DNA of 64,000 nt from Erodium maritimum (lineage: Eukaryota > Streptophyta > Magnoliopsida > Geraniales > Geraniaceae): positions 59,195,675 through 59,259,674 of the forward strand of contig OY997594.1 in the NCBI GenBank assembly GCA_963921825.1. Reading direction: 5' to 3'. Shown here in pieces: positions 26,384 through 37,188 of the stretch. Under the pieces are notes generated by a model. That model saw nothing but the letters and a program-made list of their open reading frames with translations. It made no database searches and was not told where the DNA came from. Numbering within the stretch: the stretch's first letter is position 1; each line of letters starts with the position of its first letter. The translations under genes and the position numbers were made by a program.

Positions 26384-26610
26384 TATCAAGGAATAAAATG
26401 GTTTTGGAGAGAGAATAAATAAAAATGTGAAGGGGTACAGGCATGGAAGATGGAAGACCAAAGAAAAAAAGCAAGCCTTTGCTTGAATTTTTAGATTCGA
26501 AAAGAAAAAAAGCAAGCCTTTGCTTGAATTTTTAGATTCGTGGGAATGTTTTATGTGTGCATTTTTATACAATTTTGGTTTCAAATTTTTTTTATAGCAA
26601 TTCTCTTGTA
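26384..26610. promoter_or_regulatory. NEK5 leader/promoter with a 41-bp tandem duplication
   Basis: This is the only sequence left between the putative first exon of NEK5 and the LINE TSD at 26611. It contains two copies of a 40-bp unit (aaagaaaaaaagcaagcc…, 26460-26499 and 26501-26540), separated by one A. No clear TATA box is seen. Confidence 0.5.
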
Positions 26611-26624
26611 ATTTAGATTAGTTT

Positions 26625-29028
26625 TTTTTTTGAAACGGGTAACCGGAGACTTTCATTAATACCAAAACGTAATCAAACAGGATGAGCCGTGACCGCCTCG
26701 GGTTCCAGATATTTGTCCGGGCCGACCGTAGCAAGCACGGCGCTCATGGACCCATAACAATAGCCTACTTGAAATCGTGGGCACAAACTCAAGACAACTC
26801 CCTACCATCGTTCCAACATAACGAGGCAAAAAATACCAAGTTCCAAAATCGCACAAAATAAAGTATCCCAACAAGAACACAAGCAATAACAGAATAAGTA
26901 AATAATATGTGCTGATAATGCAGGCTGCCCGGGACCTCCCAGCAGTGGCTGTCCCGGGTCTGTAGGTATAGTCTGGGGCCGACTCCACCCACCCCTGTTG
27001 GGGCAGATCATTCGTCCATCGGAGGCCTCTGTGCCTCCACTTCATTTTCTCTTCCCCCCTGGAAGGGCGGATACCAGAGCAGCTGTTGGGAAGTCGGATC
27101 ACCCCTCTGCTTCTTTGTCTCCGGTGGGCGTGTATATAACGAACCACTTCTAGTCTTTAGAGTGGTCATCTTGCCTTTGCCTCGACTGGGCCTGCCTTTC
27201 CCTAGGCTCTCCTGGGGGTCTCTCTGATATCCCCGTGGATCTGTTTCCTTCCCCTCCCTCATCATCGCATTGTATCCGGGGTCGGCTCGAATCACAGAGT
27301 CAGCAGCAGGGTGGACGTTAGCCAGGTAGTCAGGCTTCGTGGACTTGGGTGGCGGTGTGGGTACTCCATGGCCACCCCCCTGCAGTGTATTGGTTAACCC
27401 TTCTCGGTTAACCTTAGCCAGGTAGTCAGGCTTCGGGATGCCTGCAACGGATGATTCTGCGCCCATAGTGATTTCCCTGGACCGAATCAGAGGGTTCAGG
27501 GATAGATCACTCAGGAGGTACGTGATCGCCGAGTGTGACGCTTGAGGGGGTACATTCCAGACCGTTCGCAGCAACCGGTCCACATCTAAATCCCTCGGGA
27601 CCAGAATAGAGTGGTCATACCGAATCTCCTCCCGGCATATCCCCGGCAGCAGGGTCTGGCAGCCCGAGATCCTGTGTGTCAGCATTCCGCACCTGCGACA
27701 AAAATCTACCACTCTCTCGTACTTTAGATCAATCACAACAGGAGTATCAGTACCTGGGAACCGGAGACGGGTTCTGCGCCGTAAGGGTCGAGACAGCTCC
27801 ATCCGAACCCTTAGCCAGAGATGCATATCCTCTCGTCGAGCCGTCGGGATTGGGGCCGACATGACTTGCGTGCCTATGCTGCCTGCAACGAGACCCCGGA
27901 TGTGATGATTTTTGGCTCCTCCTGGGATATTCAGCACCCGGACCCCAAGCTCCACATGATTGAAGGTAACCTCTTCTGCCCGATCGAATCGCCTAAGCGG
28001 TTCAAGGAGGAGGGGAAATCCCTTGAAGCTCCAGGGACCCCTATGACGAATGTCTTCCATTGCTTTGGCTGACGGGAAATGGTATCCCGTGACCTCGGGG
28101 GACAGGAACTTCACCTTAATCCACGTCACTTTCCATTTTCGTAGCATCATCGCACAGACGATGTGCTGGTTGTAGGTCCGATCCCCTGCGACCTTCGCTG
28201 CAAGGGAAAACTGGTAAGACCCGGTGGTAAACAGTGGGACTCCTTCTTCCGTCACCACTAGCTCGTCGTCCTCATCCTCCCAGTCCGGGACCAGGGATAT
28301 ACGGCTTGGCTGGAGCTCAGAAGCCGACCCCGACGGGCTGCTGGCGCTCGTACAATCAGGCCTTGGGACCGGTACACGCTCCGCCAGCGGTAGATAGCGA
28401 GTCACCACCGGAGAAGGGGGTGGCCGGGGGAGAGAGATCAGATCCCTATGGACCTCCCTCGTTGTTTATGTATGCCCGGTGTAGGGAGGAAATGGCACTG
28501 GTGGATCTGGAGACACGCCGACGGCCAGGGACGCACCCGAATTGTCCTTAAGATCTACAGGGCGCGGCGACATCCGAGGGGGGACTGGGTCCGGACCGAG
28601 CAGCGACGGAGGAGCGTCGGCGTGTTCGTCGTCTCGCTGGGCGGAGACCTCGAGGCCGTGAGCGACCTCTGCATGGGGTTGGATCTGATCGGGGAGGGCC
28701 ATTTTTGGCTCGTGGGGGCGGTGGATGGGGAGATCCGGCATCGGTTGGGCATAAATGGACGAGCGTGCTGAAGGAGTGATGGCGGTGGTTCTGCAGATGC
28801 AGATGGCCGGGGCTATGAGCTCATGAAGAAGGAGAGCAGAAGCACGGCTGGGGACAGTGGTTCTGTAGAGGAGATGGCTGTGGGTGTGATGGTGGTGACG
28901 AGAGAGGTAGCGGACGGACGGAGGGGATGGTGGTAGACGGCGGCAGCGACCCTAAGTAAGGTATGAGAGGGACCTCACTTGGAGGTGTGTGGAGAGCGTT
29001 TTGCTATGTTGACCTTCTATAAACCACC
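26625..29028 (-). mobile_element. ORF1-only LINE inserted upstream of NEK5
   Basis: Perfect 14-bp TSDs atttagattagttt (26611-26624 and 29029-29042) flank the element, which ends on the minus strand with CCCGTTTCAAAAAAAAA. The 5' end is a CT-rich leader (29028 to about 28750), then ORF1 (about 28741-27008), then a 380-bp 3' UTR. No ORF2 exists between ORF1 and the tail, so it needed an enzyme supplied by another LINE. A related copy with the same layout lies at 32700-34400. Confidence 0.88.
27008..28741 (-). pseudogene. LINE ORF1 protein (DUF4283 and CCHC zinc knuckle), one break
   Basis: ORF1 proteins of plant L1 elements bind the LINE RNA. The long intact part (28408-27008, 466 residues) starts after a Ser-rich stretch, then shows a DUF4283-type core at about 60-180 (MLRKWKVTWIKVKFLSPEV … EDIRHRGPWSFKGF … VRVLNIPGG), HLWLRVRMELSRPLRRR and a complete CCHC knuckle C237-X2-C240-X4-H245-X4-C250. 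The C-terminal 200 residues are basic and Gly/Pro-rich. A further 91-residue N-terminal part lies at 28741-28466 (MPDLPIHRPHEPK…) and ends in a stop, so the original protein was probably longer and one frame break separates the pieces. The core itself is undamaged. Confidence 0.85.
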
Positions 29029-29042
29029 ATTTAGATTAGTTT

Positions 29043-30406
29043 TATATTTTCTCTCACAGATAAGAAGACTAGGGGCAAGTTTTAAGTGTAACCATTTGCT
29101 ATAATTTAGATTTTTAAAATTAATTGTAGTTTTTATCTCAAAGTGTAAGTTTCATATGTCTAAAATACCTCAATAAAACTTAAGGAAATAATGAAACAAA
29201 TAAATAAATGATGGTTTTGTTCGTCTTATGAAATTATAACTGACATTTTCTGCTGAGAGAAACCCTGATGCTCTCAATGTGTCTTGTCGTCGATGTGGTT
29301 ACCGTCATGTGTCATTTATGGTTGTCAGTGCCCACTTTCTTTTTGCTAAGTTATATTTCCTCCTCTCCTCTCTGGAATCTCTAAAGGCTGTAACAGATTT
29401 TTCCTACACAACTTCTCCCTAGCTCTTTCTCTCTTTCTAGGGCCAGTCTTGAATCTTGGTTCGGATTGGACCTTCTCTATCCGTCAAGTCGATACTACTG
29501 GTTTCTTCACTGTTTTCTATCCCTTGTTTGTTTGTGTGCTGTTCTTTTTTGGATGCGTCGTCGTCGCCTTCTTGTAGTCGGGCATGAGATCATCATTTTT
29601 ATGATATGATGTTTGTCGGCATGCTCTCAATCTAAGGAATGAAGAGTGTGGTTTCGTTCGATATAGGGATGAAGATGATGATGACGAGACCAATCCCGAC
29701 CATCCAGTTCAATAGAGGGATAAAGACCCGAGGTCGATTTGTCATGCAGCCTCGTCGAAGGGATTAAGTCTTAAAAGATGGATACCGATGGGGTTAGAAC
29801 CCCAATGAACCTCGCAATAGGCTGGTTCTTTTGGCTTGTCTTCCTCGAGCAGAGGTCGCCCAAAAAGCCCTATCAGCTCACAAAAACCACCCAACAGGGT
29901 ATTTAGCTCCTTGTGTCTGCTCTATCGTTCCCGATAGTTTGGTATTTAGATTGTATCCTAGGTTGCCTACTAGAATTACGTTAATATGAATTAGAATGTC
30001 GGTACACCTGCCTCTAGTGGGGTCCCAAACTACTACGTTGGTTTAAAAGGTTTATCCCATATGATTTTTATTTGACTCTCTCGATAAATGAAAGAATTAT
30101 GACCGATTCAAAATATATTAATGATGAAATGCTCTTCTGTTGTATGTGTTCAATAACAATATGTTAAAAAATCGTCATTGGCAAACGATAAATAAAACAT
30201 AACAAACGCTATATCGTTTAAATCGGAATTCATTGAACAATTCTCAATGTTAGGCTTATTGAAATTATCTTTTGTTTAACATAGGAGGATAAAAGCATCA
30301 ATTATAGTCCTCTTTCTTCTCTGATGGTCGAAAGCCATGACACCATTAATGTTATTAGAAAAAATGGGCAATTGTTTTACGTTTATACTGGAGAATGAGT
30401 ATGACC
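29043..30406. other. Unassigned intergenic sequence
   Basis: No gene was found on either strand. The part 29250-30060 is mid-GC with CT-rich phrases and looks like decayed retroelement; 30070-30406 is AT-rich. No TSD or terminal repeat was seen apart from the copia LTR start at 30407. Confidence 0.35.
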
Positions 30407-30695
30407 TGTTGGATAAGCTTCAATAGCTTGGAGCTTAAGACATCATTAACAAGTTGGTTAAGGATCTGAGAGGCTCAAAGGGATTTACTATTTCTATTAA
30501 TATAGGAAATGAAGTTTTTCAGTTACGCATAGGATTAGAGAATTAGCAAAGTGGTGCTAACTCTAGAAATAGAGATACCAACTAGTGGTAATCTCATAAG
30601 AAACATAGAGAGCTTGTGTTTAGTTTTGAGAGATTTTCTAAACATCAATAAAGAGAGATATTATTTATAAAGCTATTTGTGTTTGAGTCACTTTA
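30407..30695 (+). repeat. Left (5') LTR of the copia element
   Basis: Starts TGTTGGATAAGCTTCAATAG and is matched along its length by 32387-32678. Its end is set where similarity to the right LTR stops, just before the PBS. Confidence 0.8.
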
Positions 30696-30710
30696 TTTGG
30701 TATCAGAGTT

Positions 30711-31838
30711 ATGACAGACGATGATAACTCGGTCATCGCTACTGTATCCACACGAAAAGAGTCGGTTTCGTCAACCATATGTTATTCCATGCTCACCACA
30801 TCAAACTACACCATGATGAGTTTGAGGATGAAAGTTTTGTTGCATGTTCATAAGGTATGGGAAACGATTGAACCTGGTTCAACGGATTCCGACAGGAATG
30901 ACATTGCAATAGCATTGATTTTTCAATCAATTCCAGAAACTCTTATTTTACAAGTTGGTGATCAAACTTCTCCAAAAGATATCTGGAACTTGATCAAAAC
31001 TCGAAATCTAGGAGCATAACATGTTAAGGAGGCACGTTTACAAACGATAATTTCTGAGTTCGAGAAGATGAAGATGAAGATGATGGACACGGATACAATC
31101 GAAAAAATCGCAAGTAAGCTATCTCATCTAGCTTCAAAGGCAACGTCTCCCAAAGAGACAATTGAGGGACCAAAACTTGTGAAGAAATTCTTAAACAGTC
31201 TGCCGAGAAGCAAGTATATCCACATCGTAGCCTCACTAGAACAAGTTCTTGATCTAAAAAAAAAAAATTATGACGATATTGTCGGAAGACTTAAACAATG
31301 CGAGAAACAGATGCTTGATGATGATAAGCAAGACGATACTCAAGAAAAGCTATTATACACAAACTCAGAATCTAACTCTAGAGGAAGAGGTTGTAGAGGG
31401 TACAGAGGACGAGGCAGAGGAAAAGGTACCACACAAAATCGATAAAATCAAGGTCAAGCCAATGACAAGAAGGATAAATCTCACATTGTGTGCTATCGGT
31501 GTGATAAAAATGTCATTACGCCTCTTTTTGTCCTGACAGAAAACAAAAGAACCAAGAAGAAAACAAGATCAAAACAATAGAAGCGGATGATGCTCTTTAC
31601 ATGCATGAGACTATGTTTCTTAATGAAGAAAATCTAATGCCAAATAAATACGAGAAGGATGAAAGAGAATATGGGATTTGTTACTCAGACAATGGAACAA
31701 GCAATCACATGACAGGCATGAAGTCATTCTTCTCGGAGTTGAATGAAAACATCATCGGAAAGGTAAAGTTTGGAGACGGATCATATGTCAATATCTGTGG
31801 AAAAGGTTTGATTTTGTTTAAAGCAAAGACAAAGGAAC
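30711..31838 (+). pseudogene. Copia gag with start of protease, broken
   Basis: The gag frame begins at 30711 (MTDDDNSVIATV…) and shows the copia gag signature FQSIPETLILQVGDQTSPKD, then after a stop at 31017 continues at 31024 with EARLQTIISEFEKMKMK and GPKLVKKFLNSLPRSKYIHI, an RGRG-rich basic tail and a damaged zinc knuckle (about 31480-31540). From 31675 it reads CYSDNGTSNHMTG, the protease active-site region; the usual DTG/DSG has become DNG. Stops and frameshifts break it throughout. Confidence 0.8.
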
Positions 31839-32099
31839 AAAAGTAAGTGTCAGACATCTACTTTATCCCTGAGCTTAAAAGTAATATACGTAGTTGGGAC
31901 AAGAAATCGAGCATGGTTGCGATGTTAGAATGAAACAAGACTATCTAACATTACATGACCCAAGTGGGAGACTCTTGATGAGAGTAATGAGATCTCTTAA
32001 CAGACTTTACAAGATCCGACTCAAAATAGGTAAACCGATATGCTTGCATTATAAAGTTGAAGAAACTTGAGGATGACTTCAAGAATTACTAAGTGAACT

Positions 32100-32340
32100 C
32101 ACAAGACAAGGCAGTAAGAAGACAACCATTCAAATTGATAACAAGTCAGGTATTGCTCTCACAAGGAATCTAGTGTTCCATGGTCGGAGCAAACATATCA
32201 ATAAGCGCTATCATTTTATATGAGAGTGTATCGATGAGGATCAAATTGATGTGGAGCATGTACCCAGAGAGAACAATGTGCAGACATACTAACAAAAACC
32301 CTAGCAAGATTCAAGTTCAAAAGCATGAGAAGCTTGATTG
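32100..32340 (+). pseudogene. Copia RNase H C-terminal remnant
   Basis: The minimal readable part is TIQIDNKSGIALTRN, VFHGRSKHINKRYHFIRECI and DQIDVEHVPRENNVQTY, typical of the end of copia pol. It directly follows the broken protease region, so integrase and RT were lost by one or more deletions between about 31850 and 32100. Confidence 0.8.
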
Positions 32341-32386
32341 GAGTTCAAGATCTCTCAAGAATCAACTTGAAGCTTATGGGGGTGAA

Positions 32387-32678
32387 TATTGGATAAGCTT
32401 CAATAGCTTGAAGCCCAAGACACCATTAACAAGTTGGTTAAGGATAAGAGAAGCTAAAAGGGATTTACTATTTCGATTAAGGATAGGAAAAGGAAGTTTT
32501 CCAATTACGTATAATAATAGAGAATTAGCAAAGTTGTGTTAACTCTATAAATAGAGATACCAAGAAGTGGTAATCTCATAAAAAACATAGAGAGCTTGTG
32601 TTTAGTTTTGAAAGATTTTCTAAACATTAATAAAGAGAGGTATTTTTTTATAAAGTTATTTGTGTTTAAGTGACTTTA
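32387..32678 (+). repeat. Right (3') LTR of the copia element
   Basis: Matches the left LTR from TATTGGATAAGCTTCAATAG onward, with scattered substitutions and small indels. Confidence 0.8.
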
Positions 32679-32699
32679 AGACCCACACACAATAAAAAC

Positions 32700-34400
32700 A
32701 ATACACCGTTTCTCTTTTGGGTTGCAAAAGCCTCCTTCTCTCCCTCTTTATTTCTTCCACAACCACCATCACCGTGCATCTTCACCACCATGACCACCCT
32801 GCTCCATGACAATCCCCCATCCCTCATTGCTGGATACCATCGCCATGGACGCTAACCAGTCCCCCCAACCTTTCCTCACTGATATGAACTTCCCCCAACC
32901 CATTTTCCCCCAGATTCAGAGCAATCCGGCACTCACTCACAGCCTGCATCTCTACGCGACCATCACACGGCGTCGGGGGGGGGGGGGGGTATGTCGGAAG
33001 GCATGCAAGCCCCGGGTCGATCCCGTCCGTCCGCGATAGTTCAAGCGTCGGTCTGGCCCACTCTCCGTCTGCCACATGCAGAGGTTGGGCGAGCCACATC
33101 GCGACTCCGAGGCGCATCGAGGGTCTCTCTCAAGCTATCTCCGGCCTGCTCGACTCTGGTTGTAGCATATCCGGTGAGGGCCCTCCTCAAACCGTCTGGC
33201 TCAACGACGGGGACGCGGTCGGTGGTACCAGACTGGGAAGATGAAGATGAAGTATTGGAGATCCTGGTGAAGGCCATCCCGACTATCGTGGACGGTCGAT
33301 ATCGCTTTTCTTTCGTGAGGAAGGTCGCGGATACGGGAGGTCTCAACCAGAACGCCTTCTGTGGGCTCATGCTCTAGCATTGGAAGGTTGACGGCCTGTA
33401 GATCGAATATATAACCAAGGATGTGGTGTCCTTCCACTTTCTGTCCCGGGAAGCCATGAAGAATATTCGCCACCGAGGCCCCTAGAGCTTCAAGGGTTAT
33501 ATGATGATGTTGGTTCTGCTCTTGACCTACATGCAACCCGATGGCATCAAGTTCTGGTGTATGGAGATTGGGGTCCGAGCGATGAATGTCCTAGAGGATG
33601 CCCGGAATGCCCGGTTCGTGCCCTCCTTGCATCGGTCCTGGGAACTCAGGTAACCACTTCCCTTATTCCTATAGTACGACGTTCAGATGATTTTCTGTGG
33701 ATGAGGTCGGCCTCGATGTGGGTCAACCGTTGAGGAGACGTATTCGTCTCCGGTTCCCAGGTCATTCCCAAACCTCCCTGGTGGGATTACAGTATGAACG
33801 ACTACTTGGTTTTCGCACTCGGTGTGGTAGATTGGCCGGGAGAGTGGGTCCCATTTTGTCGAAGGTGATGAATTCCAAAGGGAAAGGACGAGGCGGACAC
33901 CAATATACCAGGTCTACTGGTATAAAGAAGGCTCTGGAGCTTACAAGTCTGATCTCACAAGGTCACAAGCTACGGGTGGAGGAGGATGATCAGGAACCAC
34001 AGGCGAAGGTGTCATAACCTCCTTCGGAACAACGAAGAGGCTCTGCGAGGGTGGGAGGGTCCCAACATGGCCTATACCCACATACCCGGGACAGCCGGTG
34101 CTGGGAAGTCTCGGGAAAGCCGCATTCAGAGCACTTTATTTTTCCCTGTCTTATTGTGATACATGTTTTAAGTTAGGTTGTACTTTTCATTTCGGTGTTT
34201 GAACTCTTTATTTTCTGTTTAGTCCTTTTGAAACGTTGGTAATAGGATCTCTTGAGGTAGTGTCTACGATCCAAAATAGATTATTTTTACGGGTCCATGA
34301 GAGCTGGTCTGACTATAGTCAGGTCAGACGATATTCTGAAACCCAAAACTTCTACACCTATTTTGTATGGTTTATTTTTCACAGTAATACATATCCCACT
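32700..34400 (+). mobile_element. Second ORF1-only LINE copy, decayed
   Basis: This matches the element at 26625-29028 in the same order: CT-rich leader, ORF1, short C-terminal tail, 3' UTR. The 3' UTR match includes gggtccatgagagc at 34292 against gggtccatgagcgc on the minus strand near 26750. No ORF2 lies between ORF1 and the tail in either copy. A run of 15 G is at 32975-32989. The borders are approximate and no TSD could be fixed. Confidence 0.6.
32991..34017 (+). pseudogene. Broken LINE ORF1 (paralogue of 27008-28741)
   Basis: VPDWEDEDEVLEILVKAIPT and YRFSFVRKVADTGGLNQNAF align with VPDWEDEDDELVVTEEGVPL and YQFSLAAKVAGDRTYNQH of the other copy. Stops break it at 33375 and several later points. 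The zinc knuckle has decayed: the region LGFRTRCGRLAGRVG keeps only one Cys. The C-terminal part GKGRGGHQYTRSTGIKKALE matches the GKGKMTTLKTRSG…TKKQ end of the other copy. Confidence 0.75.
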
Positions 34401-34585
34401 TTACTCGTTAAGAAAAAGACCTCCACACAATTGGGTGACATTATGTAAACATTTTTTTTACCGGCAAAGCAAATTTAAATCAAAACTGTTCTTTGGAAGG
34501 AAGACCATAGTTTGAAATACAATCACACGAGCAATCCACTGGATCCTCAACCAGAATTCTCTACAAACAGAGAAAATAACAACAC

Positions 34586-34657
34586 AAGGACGGTCCACTC
34601 AGGGAACCTCAATACCAACAACACCAGGACGGTCCACTCAGGGAACCTCAAAACACC
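34586..34657. repeat. Short tandem repeat in the 34-kb retroposon
   Basis: Two copies of aggacggtccactcagggaa start at 34587 and 34623, 36 bp apart, in the 3' part of the element. Confidence 0.75.
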
Positions 34658-35649
34658 AAAATACAACCAAAGAAAGCAGAGCCCAACCAGGGACTTACAA
34701 GGATAAACAGCAGCCAAAGGAAGTAGGGCAAACCCAACAAGAAAAGCCACCATGGGCAACAAGAACAACTAAACCAAGCATCCCAAAACATTCGGACAAG
34801 ACAGCAGCCACAACCAAGAATGGCCACCAAGAAGAGCAAACACCTAAGAAGCACTGCAAACCTAATCAGAGTTGTACCAAACTCCCTATATAATTAGTAA
34901 CACTCAATCCTAGCGAGAAAGAGGGTACTAAAAACGTCGGTGGCCAGGACCACGATCGACAAATACAGTATCAGTGAAGAATCACTGAGATACACCACTC
35001 CCAACAGATAAAACGAAAGGCTTCAGACCAAGGAACAGTCTTAAGGACTCACTAGCGGCCAACACCAACACCTAGAACCGGTGAGCTCGAACTCCAAACA
35101 GCGGGTCGAGAAGAAGCGAAGCCAATCGAGTCGAATGAAAGGATAGGGTGGGAGAGGAATTACCAAACAAAGATCAGTAGGCAGCGAAGGACGCCACATG
35201 AGTCTCTGATAGTTTGAAGTACCAGAAGCAGCAGCTCAGCAACAATCCACACCCGCTAGACTGAAGAAACGTGTCCCACGACCATGAAGCGCTGACGAGA
35301 GAAGAGGTCCACGAACCTAAAAATCTAACCATGAAGCCCTAAACGAGAGGGAGGTGGAAGCCGAAACCTTGAGCAGCAGGAGCGACTAAACCAGAACCGC
35401 TACAATCACCAACCAAAGGTCGAGAAGGGAGTCCCACGCCGGAATTTGTAAAGGCACCGAAACCTCGATAGGGACGCATCCAAGGTCAACTCGGTTATGG
35501 ACGAAGGAGCTCGAACTCAGTCCTCCAAAACCCAATTCCGGCTTACACCGAGAAAAGGTCAAAGGGGGAGGACCGGTATTTCTACTGAGAACAAGCACAG
35601 TCTTCCTAGCAGACAGCATCAAAAATCAACTCCAAGGATCAAAGGTTGA

Positions 35650-36240
35650 AGTCGAGCTGAGCGTTCTGAAACTGAAACCGGTAACCCCTCGCCGGTCAAC
35701 ACCAAACGAGGACCCAAGGGGGAAGGCATGTAGTTATACACAACATAAAACAACCCGAACCCGGAAAGACCTGACATCAAAGCCAACAGAGAAGGGCAAC
35801 GCCACAACCGAGCACCCGACTAAGACACTCCAACAGCAGACAGCGGGAAATCAACACTTCTGAGGAACGGAGGCTGGATACAAACTGGGCGTTCTGAAAC
35901 CGAGACTGGTAACCCCTCGCCGGCCAACACCTAGCGAGGACCCGAAGGAGAATGTCTGTAGTAATACCGAGCACGAGCCAGCCTGAACCTAGACAAAACT
36001 GATACCAAAGCCTGAAGAGAAGCGAAAAGCCACCACCGAGAGACCGACCAATCTGCTTCCACCACAACACCAACGACCGAAGACTGACCCTCTACTAGCA
36101 AGGGATCCAAGATTGGAACTAGAGCTGAGCGTTCTGTTACCAAAACTGGTAACCCCTCGTCGACCAACACCAAACGAGGACCCGAAGGAGAAGGCCTGTA
36201 ATAATACCGAGCTCTAGTAAAGCCAAACCCGAAGAGAGTC
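35650..36240. repeat. Three roughly 235-bp tandem repeats
   Basis: The phrase ggtaacccctcg recurs at 35679, 35908 and 36148 (229 and 240 bp apart). Each is preceded by gcgttctg and followed by caacacc…cgaggacccgaagg and a tgtagtaatac-like phrase. Confidence 0.85.
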
Positions 36241-37188
36241 CAAAACCAAAACTAACCGTAGCAAGATTGAACTCCCCCAAACGAAAGTCCCGAGAAGCAG
36301 AGAAGGCAACACGACGAACAGAAAAGCACCCTCGAAGACGTAACTGAATCTGAAAAACTTGAGGTGGATTCGGATCCTGCCCGCTCCATAAACCGGACCC
36401 GACCCGGTCAGAAAACCGGATCCAAGCAAGACTAGGAACCGGATCCGAGCTTGGCTGTAAACCGGCCCAAAAACTTGGACCCGTGGCCCAAACGGCCCAC
36501 AACAGGAGGCCCCGACCCGCCCCACCGACCCGGGTTAAACAAATCTGGCCCGGGTCCGACACAAGACTGCTCCAAACCCGGAGCCCAATCAGCCCAAACC
36601 CAAAGCCAAACCAGTCGGCCCAAACCCGACCGGGTCAGACCAAACCCTACCCGATCCACACCCGCACCACATAAGCAAACAAACTAACCGCCTCCAACTC
36701 TTTTGCAGTCGACTCCGGTGACGAGAATCCGAGCATCTGCAGCAGCGAGCAACCCAACTGTCCACGAACCAGCCAAAGAATCGGCGTGCAGCAACCATCT
36801 CCGGCACCGACGAACACGGGCAGCTGCAGCCTGGCAAAAGGCACAGAGCTCCGGCGAGCAAGTAGAGCTCCCACTGTCGATCCGGCGACCAACGACGAAG
36901 CTAACCATGCTGCTCCCAAAGACACGCCGAGCCTCGACTCAAAAGAATCAAGAGCGAGATCCCTTCAGCACAATCAGAGGCGAGTGAGTCCGACGAAGAA
37001 CCAAGTGAAGAAGGCAAGAGAGGAAGGAGGGTAAGAATGTAGAGGGAGAAAGGGTCCTCACCGGCGAGGACCATGGCCGACGCCGGTGAGGAGGAAGAAG
37101 GAATGAGGGGCGGCGCTATTTAGGGTTTTTCTTTTGAGAGAGAAAAATATACGTCCTATCCCTCCCTGTTTACATTATGTAAACATTT

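Larger units (their letters stand above)
30407..32678 (+). mobile_element. Copia LTR retrotransposon with large internal deletion
   Basis: Two LTRs of about 290 bp (30407-30695 and 32387-32678) enclose a 1.7-kb interior. The left LTR is followed by the PBS tggtatcagagtt (30698-30710), and the right LTR is preceded by a polypurine tract (atgggggtga, 32376-32385). Flanking bases tgacc (30402-30406) and agacc (32679-32683) fit a 5-bp TSD with one change. The LTRs differ at many sites, so the insertion is not recent. Integrase and nearly all of the RT are missing. Confidence 0.85.
34455..37171 (-). mobile_element. 2.7-kb non-LTR retroposon with internal tandem repeats, no RT
   Basis: Perfect 17-bp TSDs acattatgtaaacattt (34438-34454 and 37172-37188) flank the element. 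On the minus strand it ends TTTGCCGGTAAAAAAAA, a variant of the TTGCTGATAAAA tail. The 5' end reads aaaaccctaaatagcgccgc, like a plant leader. It carries three copies of a roughly 235-bp repeat, a G-rich (sense) CCGGGTC tract at 36360-36660 and a T/G-rich 3' third, as in the 2221-3658 element. Several open frames cross it, but they are low in complexity and match nothing I know. Confidence 0.8.

Noticed and set aside
36137-36562. 141-codon minus-strand frame and overlapping neighbours
   Set aside because: Low-complexity G-rich tract of a retroposon, open in several frames, with no family features.
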